DNA from: Halomonas sp. UBA3074
Lineage (GTDB): Bacteria; Pseudomonadota; Gammaproteobacteria; Pseudomonadales; Halomonadaceae
DNA length: 64,000 nucleotides
Reading direction: 5' to 3'
Assembly: GCF_002366715.1 (NCBI RefSeq)
Contig: NZ_DFBS01000022.1
Span: 71,525-135,524, forward strand
The position numbers and the translations under genes were made by a program. The stretch's first letter is position 1; every line of letters begins with the position of its first letter. Below the pieces are notes generated by a model. The model was not told the origin of the DNA, searched no databases, and was given only the letters and a program-made list of their open reading frames with translations. This document shows, piece after piece, positions 45,176 through 54,022 of the stretch.

Positions 45176-45235
45176 TAAGGTCGTTTCCAAAACGCAATCA
45201 CATGATAGCGATGATACGTTAGGAGCGATTATGAC

Positions 45236-47017
45236 TTAGTGATCAATGGCCATACCAGCACCTTTGGGATAGCGAACGCTTTCCACCAGATCCTGAATTT
45301 CCTGCGGCGGTGCCGCGGTCACTCGGGAAACGGCAAAGGCAACGGCGAAGTTGATCATCGCGCCCACTGCACCGAAGGAGAGCGGCGAGATGCCCAAGAT
45401 CCAGTTGTCAGGCGTATTGGCCAGCGTGTTGGTGCCGGGAATGAAGAACCAACCCAGGTACGTAAAGATGTACAGCAGGGTGCAAATCAAGCCCGCCAGC
45501 ATACCGGCGATCGCGCCAGAGTTGTTCATCCGCTTGGAGAAGATACCCATCATCAGCGCAGGGAACAGGGACGCACCGGCGATACCAAAGGCGAGCGCCA
45601 CCGTTTGCGCCGCGAACCCCGGCGGATTGAGCCCCAGATAGGTGGCCAATAGGATGGCACCGCCCATGGAGATTCGAGCCGCGAGCATTTCGCCTTTTTC
45701 GGTGATTTTCGGATTGATCATGGTCTTGATCAAATCGTGACTGATCGCCGACGAGATCGCCAGTAGCAAGCCTGCTGCTGTCGAGAGTGCAGCCGCGATA
45801 CCACCTGCTGCGATCAAACCAATGACCCAGCCGGGCAAGTTGGCAATTTCCGGGTTGGCGAGTACCAGAATGTCGTTATTAACGGTGAGCTCGTTGCCTT
45901 CCCAGCCACGGTCTGCGTAGTCAGTCGCATCGTTGTAGAACTGAATACGGCCATCGTCGTTAGCATCGGTAAAGTTGATCAGGCCCGTCTCTTCCCAGGT
46001 GCGGAACCAATCAGGGCGCTCTTCGTAGAGAATCGGGTTTTGTGCGGCTTCTTCGTAGTTTTCCGTTTGGCCAGCCATTTCTGGGTAGACCGTGGTCATC
46101 AGGTTCAAGCGTGCCATAGAGCCCACCGCCGGTGCGGTAAGGTAAAGCAGTGCAATGAACACCAATGCCCAGCCGGCAGACCAACGGGCGTCGGCTACCT
46201 TCGGTACGGTGAAAAAGCGAATGATAACGTGGGGCAGACCCGCGGTACCGACCATCAACGACAGGGTGAACAGCACCATGTTGAGCTTGTTGTCCACATC
46301 GGCGGTGTAGTCCTGGAAGCCCAACGCACTGACGACGTCATCCAGTTTTTCCAGCAGCGGTACACCGGATTCAGTGTGCGTGCTGAACATGCCGAACATC
46401 GGAATGGGGTTGCCGGTCAGTTGGAAAGCAATGAATACGGCAGGAATGGTGTAAGCGATGATCAGAACGATGTACTGCGCTACCTGCGTGTAGGTAATGC
46501 CTTTCATACCGCCAAATACGGCGTAGAGGAAAACGATCAGCGCGGCTAACCAGATACCCCAGGTGTTGCTGACTTCGAGGAAGCGTGAGAAGGCAACGCC
46601 CGCACCGGTCATCTGACCGATAACGTAGGTCACCGACGCTACAATCAAGCACACGATCGCCACCAGGCGAGCGGTGTTGCTGTAGAAGCGGTCACCAATG
46701 AAGTCGGGCACGGTGAACTTACCAAACTTACGCAGGTAAGGGGCTAGTAGCATCGCCAGGATAACGTAGCCACCGGTCCAGCCCATCAGGAAGGTAGAGT
46801 TAGCGTAGCCACCCGAGGCCAGCAGACCCGCCATGGAGATGAACGACGCTGCTGACATCCAGTCCGCCGCGGTCGCCATGCCGTTGGTGATAGGGTGAAC
46901 GCCGCCGCCCGCTACATAGAAGTCTTTCGTCGAGCCTGCTCGGGCCCAGATCGCAATGCCGATATAAAGGGCAAAGGAGGAGCCTACGAACAGTAGGTTG
47001 ATTGCAAACTGGCTCAT
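45236..47017 (-). CDS. actP: Cation/acetate symporter ActP
   Basis: An inner-membrane sodium/solute symporter of the SSS family that imports acetate (and related short acids such as glycolate). The 593-residue product has about 13-14 membrane helices and family segments GWTGGYVILAMLLAPYLRKFGKFTVPDF and a periplasmic loop with many acidic residues (about 330-385). It starts 6 bases after the DUF4212 stop, with GGGGAG upstream. The cluster with acs and crbSR supports acetate as substrate. Confidence 0.93.
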   Translation of the reverse strand: MSQFAINLLFVGSSFALYIGIAIWARAGSTKDFYVAGGGVHPITNGMATAADWMSAASFISMAGLLASGGYANSTFLMGWTGGYVILAMLLAPYLRKFGKFTVPDFIGDRFYSNTARLVAIVCLIVASVTYVIGQMTGAGVAFSRFLEVSNTWGIWLAALIVFLYAVFGGMKGITYTQVAQYIVLIIAYTIPAVFIAFQLTGNPIPMFGMFSTHTESGVPLLEKLDDVVSALGFQDYTADVDNKLNMVLFTLSLMVGTAGLPHVIIRFFTVPKVADARWSAGWALVFIALLYLTAPAVGSMARLNLMTTVYPEMAGQTENYEEAAQNPILYEERPDWFRTWEETGLINFTDANDDGRIQFYNDATDYADRGWEGNELTVNNDILVLANPEIANLPGWVIGLIAAGGIAAALSTAAGLLLAISSAISHDLIKTMINPKITEKGEMLAARISMGGAILLATYLGLNPPGFAAQTVALAFGIAGASLFPALMMGIFSKRMNNSGAIAGMLAGLICTLLYIFTYLGWFFIPGTNTLANTPDNWILGISPLSFGAVGAMINFAVAFAVSRVTAAPPQEIQDLVESVRYPKGAGMAIDH

Positions 47018-47023
47018 ACCGGC

Positions 47024-47284
47024 TTACTCCCCAAGTCCAAATTTTTGATCGAGCTTGTTCATCTTCCAGGCGTAAAAGAAGATCAGCACGATAAACGTTA
47101 AAATGGAGCCCTGTTGTGCAAACCAGAAGCCAAGATCAGTGCCGCCTACCGGAATACCGGCAAGCAGTGGGCGAAATAGGATAGCGCATCCGTAAGAAAC
47201 AAATGCCCAAACTGCTAGGCATCCGAAAATCAGGCGAACGTTAGCTTTCCAGTATTCAGCAGCATTGGTTTTATCGTCTGCCAT
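47024..47284 (-). CDS. DUF4212 small partner of the acetate symporter
   Basis: An 86-residue membrane protein with two hydrophobic segments (about 17-37 and 56-76), of the DUF4212 family (related in position to E. coli YjcH) that precedes SSS symporters and is thought to act with them. I start at ATG 47284, since GGAGAG lies eight bases before it; a GTG five codons upstream overlaps that ribosome site. It is the first gene of the actP transcript. Confidence 0.9.
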   Translation of the reverse strand: MADDKTNAAEYWKANVRLIFGCLAVWAFVSYGCAILFRPLLAGIPVGGTDLGFWFAQQGSILTFIVLIFFYAWKMNKLDQKFGLGE

Positions 47285-47359
47285 TGTGTTGCTCTCCACT
47301 TGTGATTTTTAAGGTTGGGAAAGTTCACGAGGAATAGCGTGTGACCCATCAGGGCAATC

Positions 47360-47459
47360 GCACGTCGAAAGCCACTCAATCGTAAGAGTGGTGAGTCAGC
47401 TTTCGTCAGCACGTCACCTTATTATTCGATTTGGAATGTCGAGTTAGTTAGTGACGTGC
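47360..47459 (-). promoter_or_regulatory. Inverted repeats in the actP upstream region
   Basis: GCACGTCAC (47409-47417) and its exact reverse complement GTGACGTGC (47451-47459) are 42 bases apart, about four helical turns; a third GCACGTC is at 47360-47366. A nested pair GAAAGC/GCTTTC with CCACTC/GAGTGG lies between. This could be a regulator site or a leader structure. The bound protein is unknown, and the acs upstream region does not carry the same motif. Confidence 0.4.
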
Positions 47460-47974
47460 GATTACCCTGCATGACTCATTGTTAATACTGGGCAATAATC
47501 ACTAAAAAATAAATCCCAGACTTTGGTATCAATAAACAGTTAAGATGCTTTTCTGCGTGCGCAGGTGGTTGAAAATATAAGAATTTAGAGCCCTTTTGTG
47601 CGAAATTTTTAGGCGTTTGATGGACTATAGGACGATAGTCTAGTAAGCAAATAAAAGTGGTTATTGGCTACTTTAAATGTAGGGTCTGCAGTTTAGTTTT
47701 AATCGCGATTAGCAAATGCTGATACTTTGGTAGTGTATCAAAAGTCGCTTCGACCTTAGCGTGATAGCTAAAGGTATAACAACGTTATACTTGCTAGTTA
47801 GGAAGTGAATCCTTTATACCCGTACAGCCACCTTCTCATAATAATGGATAACACGTTTGAAGCGTTGGGTTGACTCCTTTGCTATGAGCCAATGTCGGTC
47901 GGAGTGCTGGCTTAGTTATTGTTTGTTTTTTTTGTCTTTTTGAGCTCGCCTTTAGTTGAAGGAGGTCATGCACA
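47460..47974 (+). promoter_or_regulatory. AT-rich divergent region before the DUF294 gene
   Basis: No gene is seen. The stretch is notably AT-rich. A perfect dyad GTATAAC-AAC-GTTATAC sits at 47774-47790, overlapping a possible -10 (TATACT at 47786-47791), 185 bases before the DUF294 start. A strong GGAGGT ribosome site lies at 47961-47966. Confidence 0.4.
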
Positions 47975-49804
47975 ATGGTTGATGTGGATCTATCCCAGCT
48001 GCCGTTTACGCTTCTTGACGATGAAGGGCGTGACCATATTCGCCGTGGCATTGATTTAGCTTATTTTGATCGTGACGAAATAATCCTGGAAACCGGGCAA
48101 GCGGGTGAGTTCGTTTTTCTGATACATAAAGGTGAAGTGGCTGAAATCGACCCCACGTTGCCTGCGTCCACGTCGCGGATTGGCCATTACACGGCAGGGG
48201 ATCTGTTCGGGGCGATCAGCATTCTCAATGGTAAAAGCCGCTATCGTTTTAAGGCTGAGCAGGAGAGCCTTTGCTATTTATTGCCCAAAGCGCTGTTTCA
48301 GCAGCTGTGCCGCCATTACCCGGATTTCAGTAACTTCTTTCGCCAGTCGCTGACGCATAAAGCACGCTTGCTGACTGAAAAGCGTGCCGAAGGTGGCGTT
48401 ACCATGGCGGGTTTTATGCTGGCCAAGGTGAGCGAGTGTATGCGCGAGCCGTTGCTAATGGCGGCCTCAGCCGATATTGCCAGCGCGGTGAAACGCCTCA
48501 ACGACAGTCATGCCGACAGCCTGCTCGTCGAGACGCAAGGCAAACTCGGCATGGTGACCAAAACCGATTTGCTCAACGGGTTGGTGTTAGGCAATAGCGA
48601 TGTGTCATCACCGCTTGAGGAGATCGCCCATTTTGAGCTAGTCACGGTGTCGCCGGAACAGTATTTGTTTGAAGTGCTGGTGCTGATGACCCGGCATAAA
48701 GTGACCCGCGTCGTGGTGTTGGAGCAAACCGCTCTCAAAGGCGTTGTGGAGCTCACCGATGTGCTGAGCTATTTCTCCAGCCGTAGCTACGTGGTGAGTT
48801 TACAAGTCGAACAGGCGAGCAGCTTAGAAGCGCTGTCGACGGCCAGCCAACGCACCCCTGAATTGGTCAAAGCGCTGATGGCCCAGGGCGTCAAATTACG
48901 CTTTGCGATGGATCTGCTCGCCGCGCTGAACGGCCGTATCATGAGCAAAGCCTGGGAATTCACTATCGAGGAGCAGTACCGCGAGCAGAGCTGCATGATG
49001 GTGATGGGCAGCGAGGGGCGTGGTGAGCAAATTCTTAAAACCGATCAAGATAATGGCCTCATTCTCGCCGACGATGCCCAGTGGCCTGCGTTAGCGAGCC
49101 ACATGCAAACGCTGACGGATACGCTGATCCAGCTTGGCTACCCGCCGTGCCCCGGCAATATCATGGTGTCAAACCCTGAATGGGTAGGCACGGTTTCCCA
49201 GTGGAAGAGCAACATTGCCAAATGGGCCAGCGAGCGCGATGGCGATAGCCTGATGAAGCTGGCAATTATGCTCGATGCCCATGCCGTTGCCGGTAACCCC
49301 GGCCTGCTGGAAAGCGTCCGCGAGGAGCTGTTTGAACGCTGCTCCCGTGATGAGCTGCTGCTCTCTTACTTTGCTCGCACGGCGCTACGCTTCTCGACGC
49401 CCTTGACGCTGTTTGGCTCGTTAAAAAAGCCGCAGCATGGTATCGATATCAAAAAAGGCGGCATCTTTCCCATTGTGCACGGGGTGCGCACCATGGCGCT
49501 GGAACGGCGAATTAAAGCCACTTCGACGCTGGATCGTTTAGACGCGCTGGCCGCCGACGGTCGCTTGGATCGCCGCTTTGCCGACGATCTGGGCGAAGCG
49601 TTGGCGCTGTTTTCCGAACTGCGTCTCAAGCAGCAGCTCGCCGCCCTGGAAGCAACCAGTACGCTTCAAGAGGCAAATCGCTCCAATCGTGTCGTAGTGC
49701 AAACCCTCTCTTCGTTAGAGCGGGACTTATTACGTGAAGCTTTGCATATCGTCAAAGACTTTAAGCAGCGGCTTTCCCATCGTTATCACCTGGAGTATTC
49801 GTGA
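47975..49804 (+). CDS. cNMP-binding/CBS/DUF294 nucleotidyltransferase-like protein
   Basis: A 609-residue signalling-type protein. Order: cyclic-nucleotide-binding-like domain (about 10-120), two CBS motifs (about 155-270), the DUF294 putative nucleotidyltransferase domain with GSEGRGEQILKTDQDNGLIL (about 345-370), and the DUF294 C-terminal helical domain. The G-S-x-G-R-x-E-Q and D-x-D arrangement recalls GlnD-type nucleotidyltransferases, but no substrate is known. In relatives genes of this kind sit next to actP, suggesting a link with acetate or membrane energy state. It overlaps the next gene by four bases. Confidence 0.88.
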   Translation: MVDVDLSQLPFTLLDDEGRDHIRRGIDLAYFDRDEIILETGQAGEFVFLIHKGEVAEIDPTLPASTSRIGHYTAGDLFGAISILNGKSRYRFKAEQESLCYLLPKALFQQLCRHYPDFSNFFRQSLTHKARLLTEKRAEGGVTMAGFMLAKVSECMREPLLMAASADIASAVKRLNDSHADSLLVETQGKLGMVTKTDLLNGLVLGNSDVSSPLEEIAHFELVTVSPEQYLFEVLVLMTRHKVTRVVVLEQTALKGVVELTDVLSYFSSRSYVVSLQVEQASSLEALSTASQRTPELVKALMAQGVKLRFAMDLLAALNGRIMSKAWEFTIEEQYREQSCMMVMGSEGRGEQILKTDQDNGLILADDAQWPALASHMQTLTDTLIQLGYPPCPGNIMVSNPEWVGTVSQWKSNIAKWASERDGDSLMKLAIMLDAHAVAGNPGLLESVREELFERCSRDELLLSYFARTALRFSTPLTLFGSLKKPQHGIDIKKGGIFPIVHGVRTMALERRIKATSTLDRLDALAADGRLDRRFADDLGEALALFSELRLKQQLAALEATSTLQEANRSNRVVVQTLSSLERDLLREALHIVKDFKQRLSHRYHLEYS

Positions 49805-50463
49805 GCGGAATGCGGCTGTTAGATCGACACGTGGCACTCTTCAGCGGTTCCTTACGCACCTTACTGCGCCGCGAAAGCGACCGCCGCCGCTGTGCTGATT
49901 CCCCTTATGCCTGGCTCTTTCAACCCTATATGGGCGAAGAGCTGGTAGCGCTTGCCTGTACGGCCACGCCTACGCCAACGTCGCCGGTCATCAGTCTGGC
50001 GGCGGTGGTGCTTAGCCAGCAGCAGGTGCGTACCAGCCGGGCTTTTGTCATGACGCTGGGTGCGCCGGGGCAGGCGGACAACGCGTCACTACGCCGCCAT
50101 CACCTGCTGTGTCAGGCAGGCGAAGTCACGGCCCCGAGCAGTGATAACTTAAGTGCGCTGGTGGAGTTTATCGGCAATCGCCCGATTGTCGGCTGGCAGT
50201 TGGATCAGCGGATTGGGGCGCTAAATGCGGAGCTGAGTAAACGCTTGGATTTTGCGCTGCCCAATGCCCAGGTCGACGTGGCAAAACTGCACCAGCGCCA
50301 ATTGCGGCGCTTGCACCCGGAGGTGGAGGCGCCGAGCACTTTTGCCCAGGCGCTGGCGTGTTGGCAGGTGCCGTCGATGGGGATGCACGGTATGTTAGGC
50401 GAAGCGACGGCGAGCGCACTGCTGTATATGCGCTTGCAGCGCGTTATGGCGCAAGCGGCTTAG
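49801..50463 (+). CDS. Degenerate DnaQ-fold (exonuclease-like) protein
   Basis: A 220-residue protein starting with GTG that overlaps the DUF294 stop; GGAG is six bases upstream. The pairing with DUF294 and the overall pattern match the DnaQ-like 3'-5' exonucleases normally in this place. Key DEDD positions look lost: the first motif (normally D-x-E) is replaced near ALACTATPTP, and the last (normally HxxxxD) reads HGMLGE. IGNRPIVGWQLD resembles the middle motif. I infer a non-catalytic remnant or a protein with another role. Confidence 0.78.
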   Translation: MSGMRLLDRHVALFSGSLRTLLRRESDRRRCADSPYAWLFQPYMGEELVALACTATPTPTSPVISLAAVVLSQQQVRTSRAFVMTLGAPGQADNASLRRHHLLCQAGEVTAPSSDNLSALVEFIGNRPIVGWQLDQRIGALNAELSKRLDFALPNAQVDVAKLHQRQLRRLHPEVEAPSTFAQALACWQVPSMGMHGMLGEATASALLYMRLQRVMAQAA

Positions 50464-50494
50464 GAGCGAACTAGACAGGATGCGTGGTGCGAGG

Positions 50495-50577
50495 GGAGGT
50501 TGGAGCGAGGGTCTTTCGCCATGGATGGCGAAAGTAGCGCCCAGGGAAGGGTTCACAGCGCCCTCGCGGAAACCTCC
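50495..50577. repeat. Multi-stem palindromic element before ttcA
   Basis: The outer stem GGAGGTT (50495-50501) pairs with AACCTCC (50571-50577); after a symmetric GGA/GGA internal loop GCGAGGG (50505-50511) pairs with CCCTCGC (50561-50567). Inside are a 10-bp perfect palindrome CTTTCGCCAT/ATGGCGAAAG (50513-50534) and a smaller CCC/GGG hairpin. It looks like the dispersed intergenic elements of halomonads and pseudomonads that contain a CCATGGATGG core. It makes no open frame of interest. Confidence 0.7.
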
Positions 50578-50613
50578 ACTCAGCACCGAGTGTGAGTAGC
50601 CAATTACGAGTAG

Positions 50614-50643
50614 TTGGGTCTGGGCGGTGAGTGTTGTTAGAAT
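50614..50643 (+). promoter_or_regulatory. ttcA: Probable sigma70 promoter of ttcA
   Basis: TTGGGT (50614-50619), an 18-base spacer and TAGAAT (50638-50643). This predicts a start point near 50650, upstream of both candidate ttcA starts. Confidence 0.5.
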
Positions 50644-50692
50644 AGCAGCCACTTTTTCTTGAATGCCTTCCACCCTCGGCAGTGCTTATACC

Positions 50693-51613
50693 ATGCAATC
50701 TCTTGATCACTTTGACCCTGCCCACCTTGACACGGTTGGCGCCAGCCCCGCTAACGCTGAGCACGACCCGTCTGAACTGGCCGATGCCAAGCAGAAGCGC
50801 GAATTCAACAAGCTGCAAAAGCGCCTGCGCCGAGAGGTGGGCAATGCCATTATTGATTACCAGATGATCAATGAAGGCGACCGCGTGATGGTCTGCCTCT
50901 CCGGCGGCAAAGACAGCTACACGATGCTAGAGATTTTGCGTAATTTGCAGCGCAACGCGCCGATCAACTTCTCACTGGTAGCGGTCAATCTGGATCAAAA
51001 GCAGCCCGGTTTTCCTGAGCATGTACTGCCTGCGTATCTGGATAAGCAGGGCGTGGAGTACCACATCGTCGAGCGCGACACCTACTCTGTAGTGAAAGAG
51101 AAAACCCCTGAAGGCAAAACCACCTGCGCGCTCTGTTCACGCCTGCGCCGTGGCTCACTCTATGGTTTTGCCGAAGAGATTGGTGCCAATAAAATCGCCT
51201 TGGGCCACCACCGTGAAGATATCCTCGAGACGCTGTTTCTGAATATGTTCTTTGGTGGCAACCTAAAAGCGATGCCGCCTAAGCTGCTTTCCGATGATGG
51301 CAAAAATATCGTTATCCGGCCGCTGGCTTACTGCAAAGAAGCCGATATCGCCGAGTTCTCGCGGTTAATGGAATTCCCGATTATTCCCTGCAACCTGTGC
51401 GGCTCTCAGCCCAATATGCAGCGCCAGGTCGTTAAAGAGATGCTCGCCGAATGGGATAAAAAATTCCCCGGCCGCCTGGAAAGCATGTTCAAAGCCGTGA
51501 CTAATATTGCGCCTTCGCAGCTGGCAGATCGCACCCTGTTCGATTTTGAAGGGTTGGAAGCGAAGCAGGCCGAGCTGCTGGCTGGCCGCATCCAGGCGTT
51601 CAACGTCAGCTAG
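50693..51613 (+). CDS. ttcA: tRNA 2-thiocytidine biosynthesis protein TtcA
   Basis: Thiolates cytidine 32 in several tRNAs using an iron-sulfur cluster. The 306-residue product has the PP-loop SGGKDSYTM (ATP), CALC and CNLCGS cysteine pairs, and GHHREDILETLFLN. Two starts are possible: ATG 50693 (used here) and ATG 50663, neither with a strong ribosome site; the first 30-40 residues are variable in the family. Its 3' end overlaps the convergent anr gene by eight bases. Confidence 0.95.
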   Translation: MQSLDHFDPAHLDTVGASPANAEHDPSELADAKQKREFNKLQKRLRREVGNAIIDYQMINEGDRVMVCLSGGKDSYTMLEILRNLQRNAPINFSLVAVNLDQKQPGFPEHVLPAYLDKQGVEYHIVERDTYSVVKEKTPEGKTTCALCSRLRRGSLYGFAEEIGANKIALGHHREDILETLFLNMFFGGNLKAMPPKLLSDDGKNIVIRPLAYCKEADIAEFSRLMEFPIIPCNLCGSQPNMQRQVVKEMLAEWDKKFPGRLESMFKAVTNIAPSQLADRTLFDFEGLEAKQAELLAGRIQAFNVS

Positions 51614-52352
51614 GCGTTTGCTGCTCCTCTTCGGCGAGAGTGATCAAGCGCTGCATATCAAGAATATTGACCTCTCGCCCGGAGACCGCCACCACGTGCT
51701 GCTGTTGAAAGCGGCTTAAAATCCGGCTGACAGTTTCCACCGCCAAACCCAAATAGTTGCCGATATCGGCCCTGGGCATCGAAAGGCGGAAGCTGTAGGG
51801 CGAATAGCCACGGCGACGAAAACGATCCGAGAGCGTGATTAAAAAGCTTGCCAGCCGTTGATCGGCTGTTTTACGTGATAGCAGGCGCATCATGCGTCGA
51901 TCGTCACGTAGCCCTTTGCTCATGCTGCGATAGAGCTGCCCACGCAACTCGGGCAATTCTTCAGAGAGTAAATCCAGGCGATCAAAGGGAATCTCGCAAA
52001 CGGTGGTCGTTTCCAGGGCAATCACACTCCCCGGGTAGTGCTCTTCATCGATCCCGTCCAGCCCTACCAGTTCGCTGGGAAGGTAGAAATTGGTCAGCTG
52101 TTCGCTACCGTTTCCCTCTGCCGTGACCTGCTTCAAACTCCCCGAACGCACCGCATAAACGCTGGTAAAGGTATCGCCTTGGCGAAACAGCGGCTCGCCT
52201 TTTTTGAGCGGCGAACGGCGGCGAATAATGGCATCGAACTGCCCCATATCGTCTATCTCAAGGGCAAGCGGTAGGCAAAGCGAGCTCAAGCTGCAGGTTT
52301 GGCAGCGAGCTTCATGGAGTAGCGAGCGTCGGCGGCTCATGGGTTCCAACAT
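51606..52352 (-). CDS. anr: FNR-type oxygen-sensing regulator Anr
   Basis: A transcription factor that binds a 4Fe-4S cluster and dimerises without oxygen. The 248-residue product has N-terminal cysteines Cys17, Cys20 and Cys26 (C-x2-C-x5-C) and internal Cys119, all four ligands of E. coli FNR. The cNMP-like sensor domain, dimer helix and C-terminal helix-turn-helix with LAVETVSRILSRF (E-x-x-S-R, FNR specificity for TTGAT-N4-ATCAA) are intact. It lies downstream of hemN and the cco genes, the usual pseudomonad order. Confidence 0.95.
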   Translation of the reverse strand: MLEPMSRRRSLLHEARCQTCSLSSLCLPLALEIDDMGQFDAIIRRRSPLKKGEPLFRQGDTFTSVYAVRSGSLKQVTAEGNGSEQLTNFYLPSELVGLDGIDEEHYPGSVIALETTTVCEIPFDRLDLLSEELPELRGQLYRSMSKGLRDDRRMMRLLSRKTADQRLASFLITLSDRFRRRGYSPYSFRLSMPRADIGNYLGLAVETVSRILSRFQQQHVVAVSGREVNILDMQRLITLAEEEQQTPS

Positions 52353-52481
52353 GCATGGCTCCTTAGGTAACTCCTTGAGTGGCGTCTTACCGGTTAGGTA
52401 ATCACCACGCTGGGCTGAGGCAGGACTTCCCTATTACCAAAACTTCAGTATGGAAGCTTCTTTGGGTCGGCGACAGGGTGT

Positions 52482-53921
52482 TTATACAATCTTTGAGTAA
52501 CGTTGACCCGCCTGCTGCGGCAGGTGCGCATCAAACGCCATGGCGAGGTGGCGTATCAGCAGGCGTCCTATCGATGTCGCGCTGATTTGATCGCCGCTGC
52601 GGGTCAGCAAGCCATCGCGCTCGGCGTCCTGTAAGCGCTCCAGCGCTGGCGCAAAGTAGCGTGGGGCGTCGATATGCCAGCGCTGGCTAACGGCGGCTAG
52701 GTCAATCTGCATCGTACACATTAGCCGCTCAATCACGTCCCGGCGGATCAGATCATCTTGACGCAAGCGCAGCCCGCGCACCGTCGCCAATTGGCCTTGG
52801 TCTAGCGCCGCTTCGTAGCAGGCGAGATCACTCGGGTTCTGCGCATAGACGTCATCGATGCGCGAGATCGCCGATACGCCAAGCCCCAGTAAGTCGCACT
52901 GAGCATGGCTCGAGTAGCCCTGAAAGTTACGCTGCAGCGAGCCTTCACGCTGGGCCACCGCCAGGCTGTCATCCGGGCGGGCAAAATGATCCATCCCAAT
53001 ATGCACGTAACCTGCCGCCGTCAGCATCTCGATGGTCGTGCGTAAAATCGCCAGTTTCTCATCGCCACTGGGCAGGTCATCGACGTTAATTCGCCGCTGG
53101 GGGGCAAAGCGCTCGGGCAAATGGGCATAGTTAAAGACGGACAGCCGGGCAGGGTTTAACTCGATCACTTGGCGTAGGGTTTTCGCAAAGCTCTTTTCGG
53201 TTTGAAACGGTAGGCCGTAAATCAAATCCAGGTTTAACGAGCGAAAGCCCAGGCGGTGCGCCTCGTCCATCAACGTTTCAGTGAGTACCCGCGGTTGAAT
53301 GCGGTTAATGGCTTTCTGCACCAGCGGGCTAAGATCTTGTACGCCCAGGCTTATGCGATTAAAACCCAGCGACTGGAGGTGGCGCAAAGTAAATACGTCC
53401 GCCTCGCGTGGGTCTATTTCAATGGCGTAATCGCGCCCAGGCGCCGACGATAGGCCAAAGCGCGCATCCAGACGGTCAATCAGATCGCCCATTTGATTCA
53501 AACTGAGAAACGTCGGTGTGCCGCCGCCCCAATGCAACTGCTCGACCGGCCGTGACGTATCCAGGTGGCGAGCAGTCAGCACCATTTCGCGATCTAGGCG
53601 AGTCAAATAGGGCTCGGCCAGTGCCGTGTTCTTCGTGGCGATTTTATTACACGCGCAGTAAAAACAGATTTTATGGCAGAAGGGGATATGCACATACAGC
53701 GATAGGGGGCGCTGGCCTTCATTACTGCGCTCTAACGCCTGGGTTAAGTCGCCCGGGGTAAATTGGTCGTGAAACGATAGCGCGGTGGGGTAGGACGTAT
53801 AGCGTGGCCCGCTGGTATCGTAGCGGCGCAGCAAGGCTTCATCCCACGCCGCCTGCCCGGTGACTGGCTTGGCCGTGGTGGAGGTTGGTGTAGAAGAAGC
53901 CGCTAGGGCATGAACGGGCAT
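52482..53921 (-). CDS. hemN: Oxygen-independent coproporphyrinogen III dehydrogenase
   Basis: A radical SAM enzyme that makes protoporphyrinogen IX without oxygen, for heme in low-oxygen conditions. The 479-residue product (start at 53921, with GGAG seven bases away; the upstream ATG at 53969 lacks one) has the cluster CHKICFYCACNK (C-x3-C-x2-C), GGGTPTFL and IGLGVSAIS-like segments. It sits between the SafE-like gene and anr. No convincing Anr box was found before it. Confidence 0.94.
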   Translation of the reverse strand: MPVHALAASSTPTSTTAKPVTGQAAWDEALLRRYDTSGPRYTSYPTALSFHDQFTPGDLTQALERSNEGQRPLSLYVHIPFCHKICFYCACNKIATKNTALAEPYLTRLDREMVLTARHLDTSRPVEQLHWGGGTPTFLSLNQMGDLIDRLDARFGLSSAPGRDYAIEIDPREADVFTLRHLQSLGFNRISLGVQDLSPLVQKAINRIQPRVLTETLMDEAHRLGFRSLNLDLIYGLPFQTEKSFAKTLRQVIELNPARLSVFNYAHLPERFAPQRRINVDDLPSGDEKLAILRTTIEMLTAAGYVHIGMDHFARPDDSLAVAQREGSLQRNFQGYSSHAQCDLLGLGVSAISRIDDVYAQNPSDLACYEAALDQGQLATVRGLRLRQDDLIRRDVIERLMCTMQIDLAAVSQRWHIDAPRYFAPALERLQDAERDGLLTRSGDQISATSIGRLLIRHLAMAFDAHLPQQAGQRYSKIV

Positions 53922-54022
53922 GAAGTGGCTCCGGCGGTAAAAGGGGCGTTTTAAAGGCTGTTTTTGCATAGCCAGAGCCAGCCTAACCCGCGGCGCCGAT
54001 ATAAATATTGAGCCACGTCATG

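Noticed and set aside
53922..54022. A possible Anr box before hemN (TCAATATTTATATC)
   Set aside because: It does not fit TTGAT-N4-ATCAA in the fixed positions on either strand.
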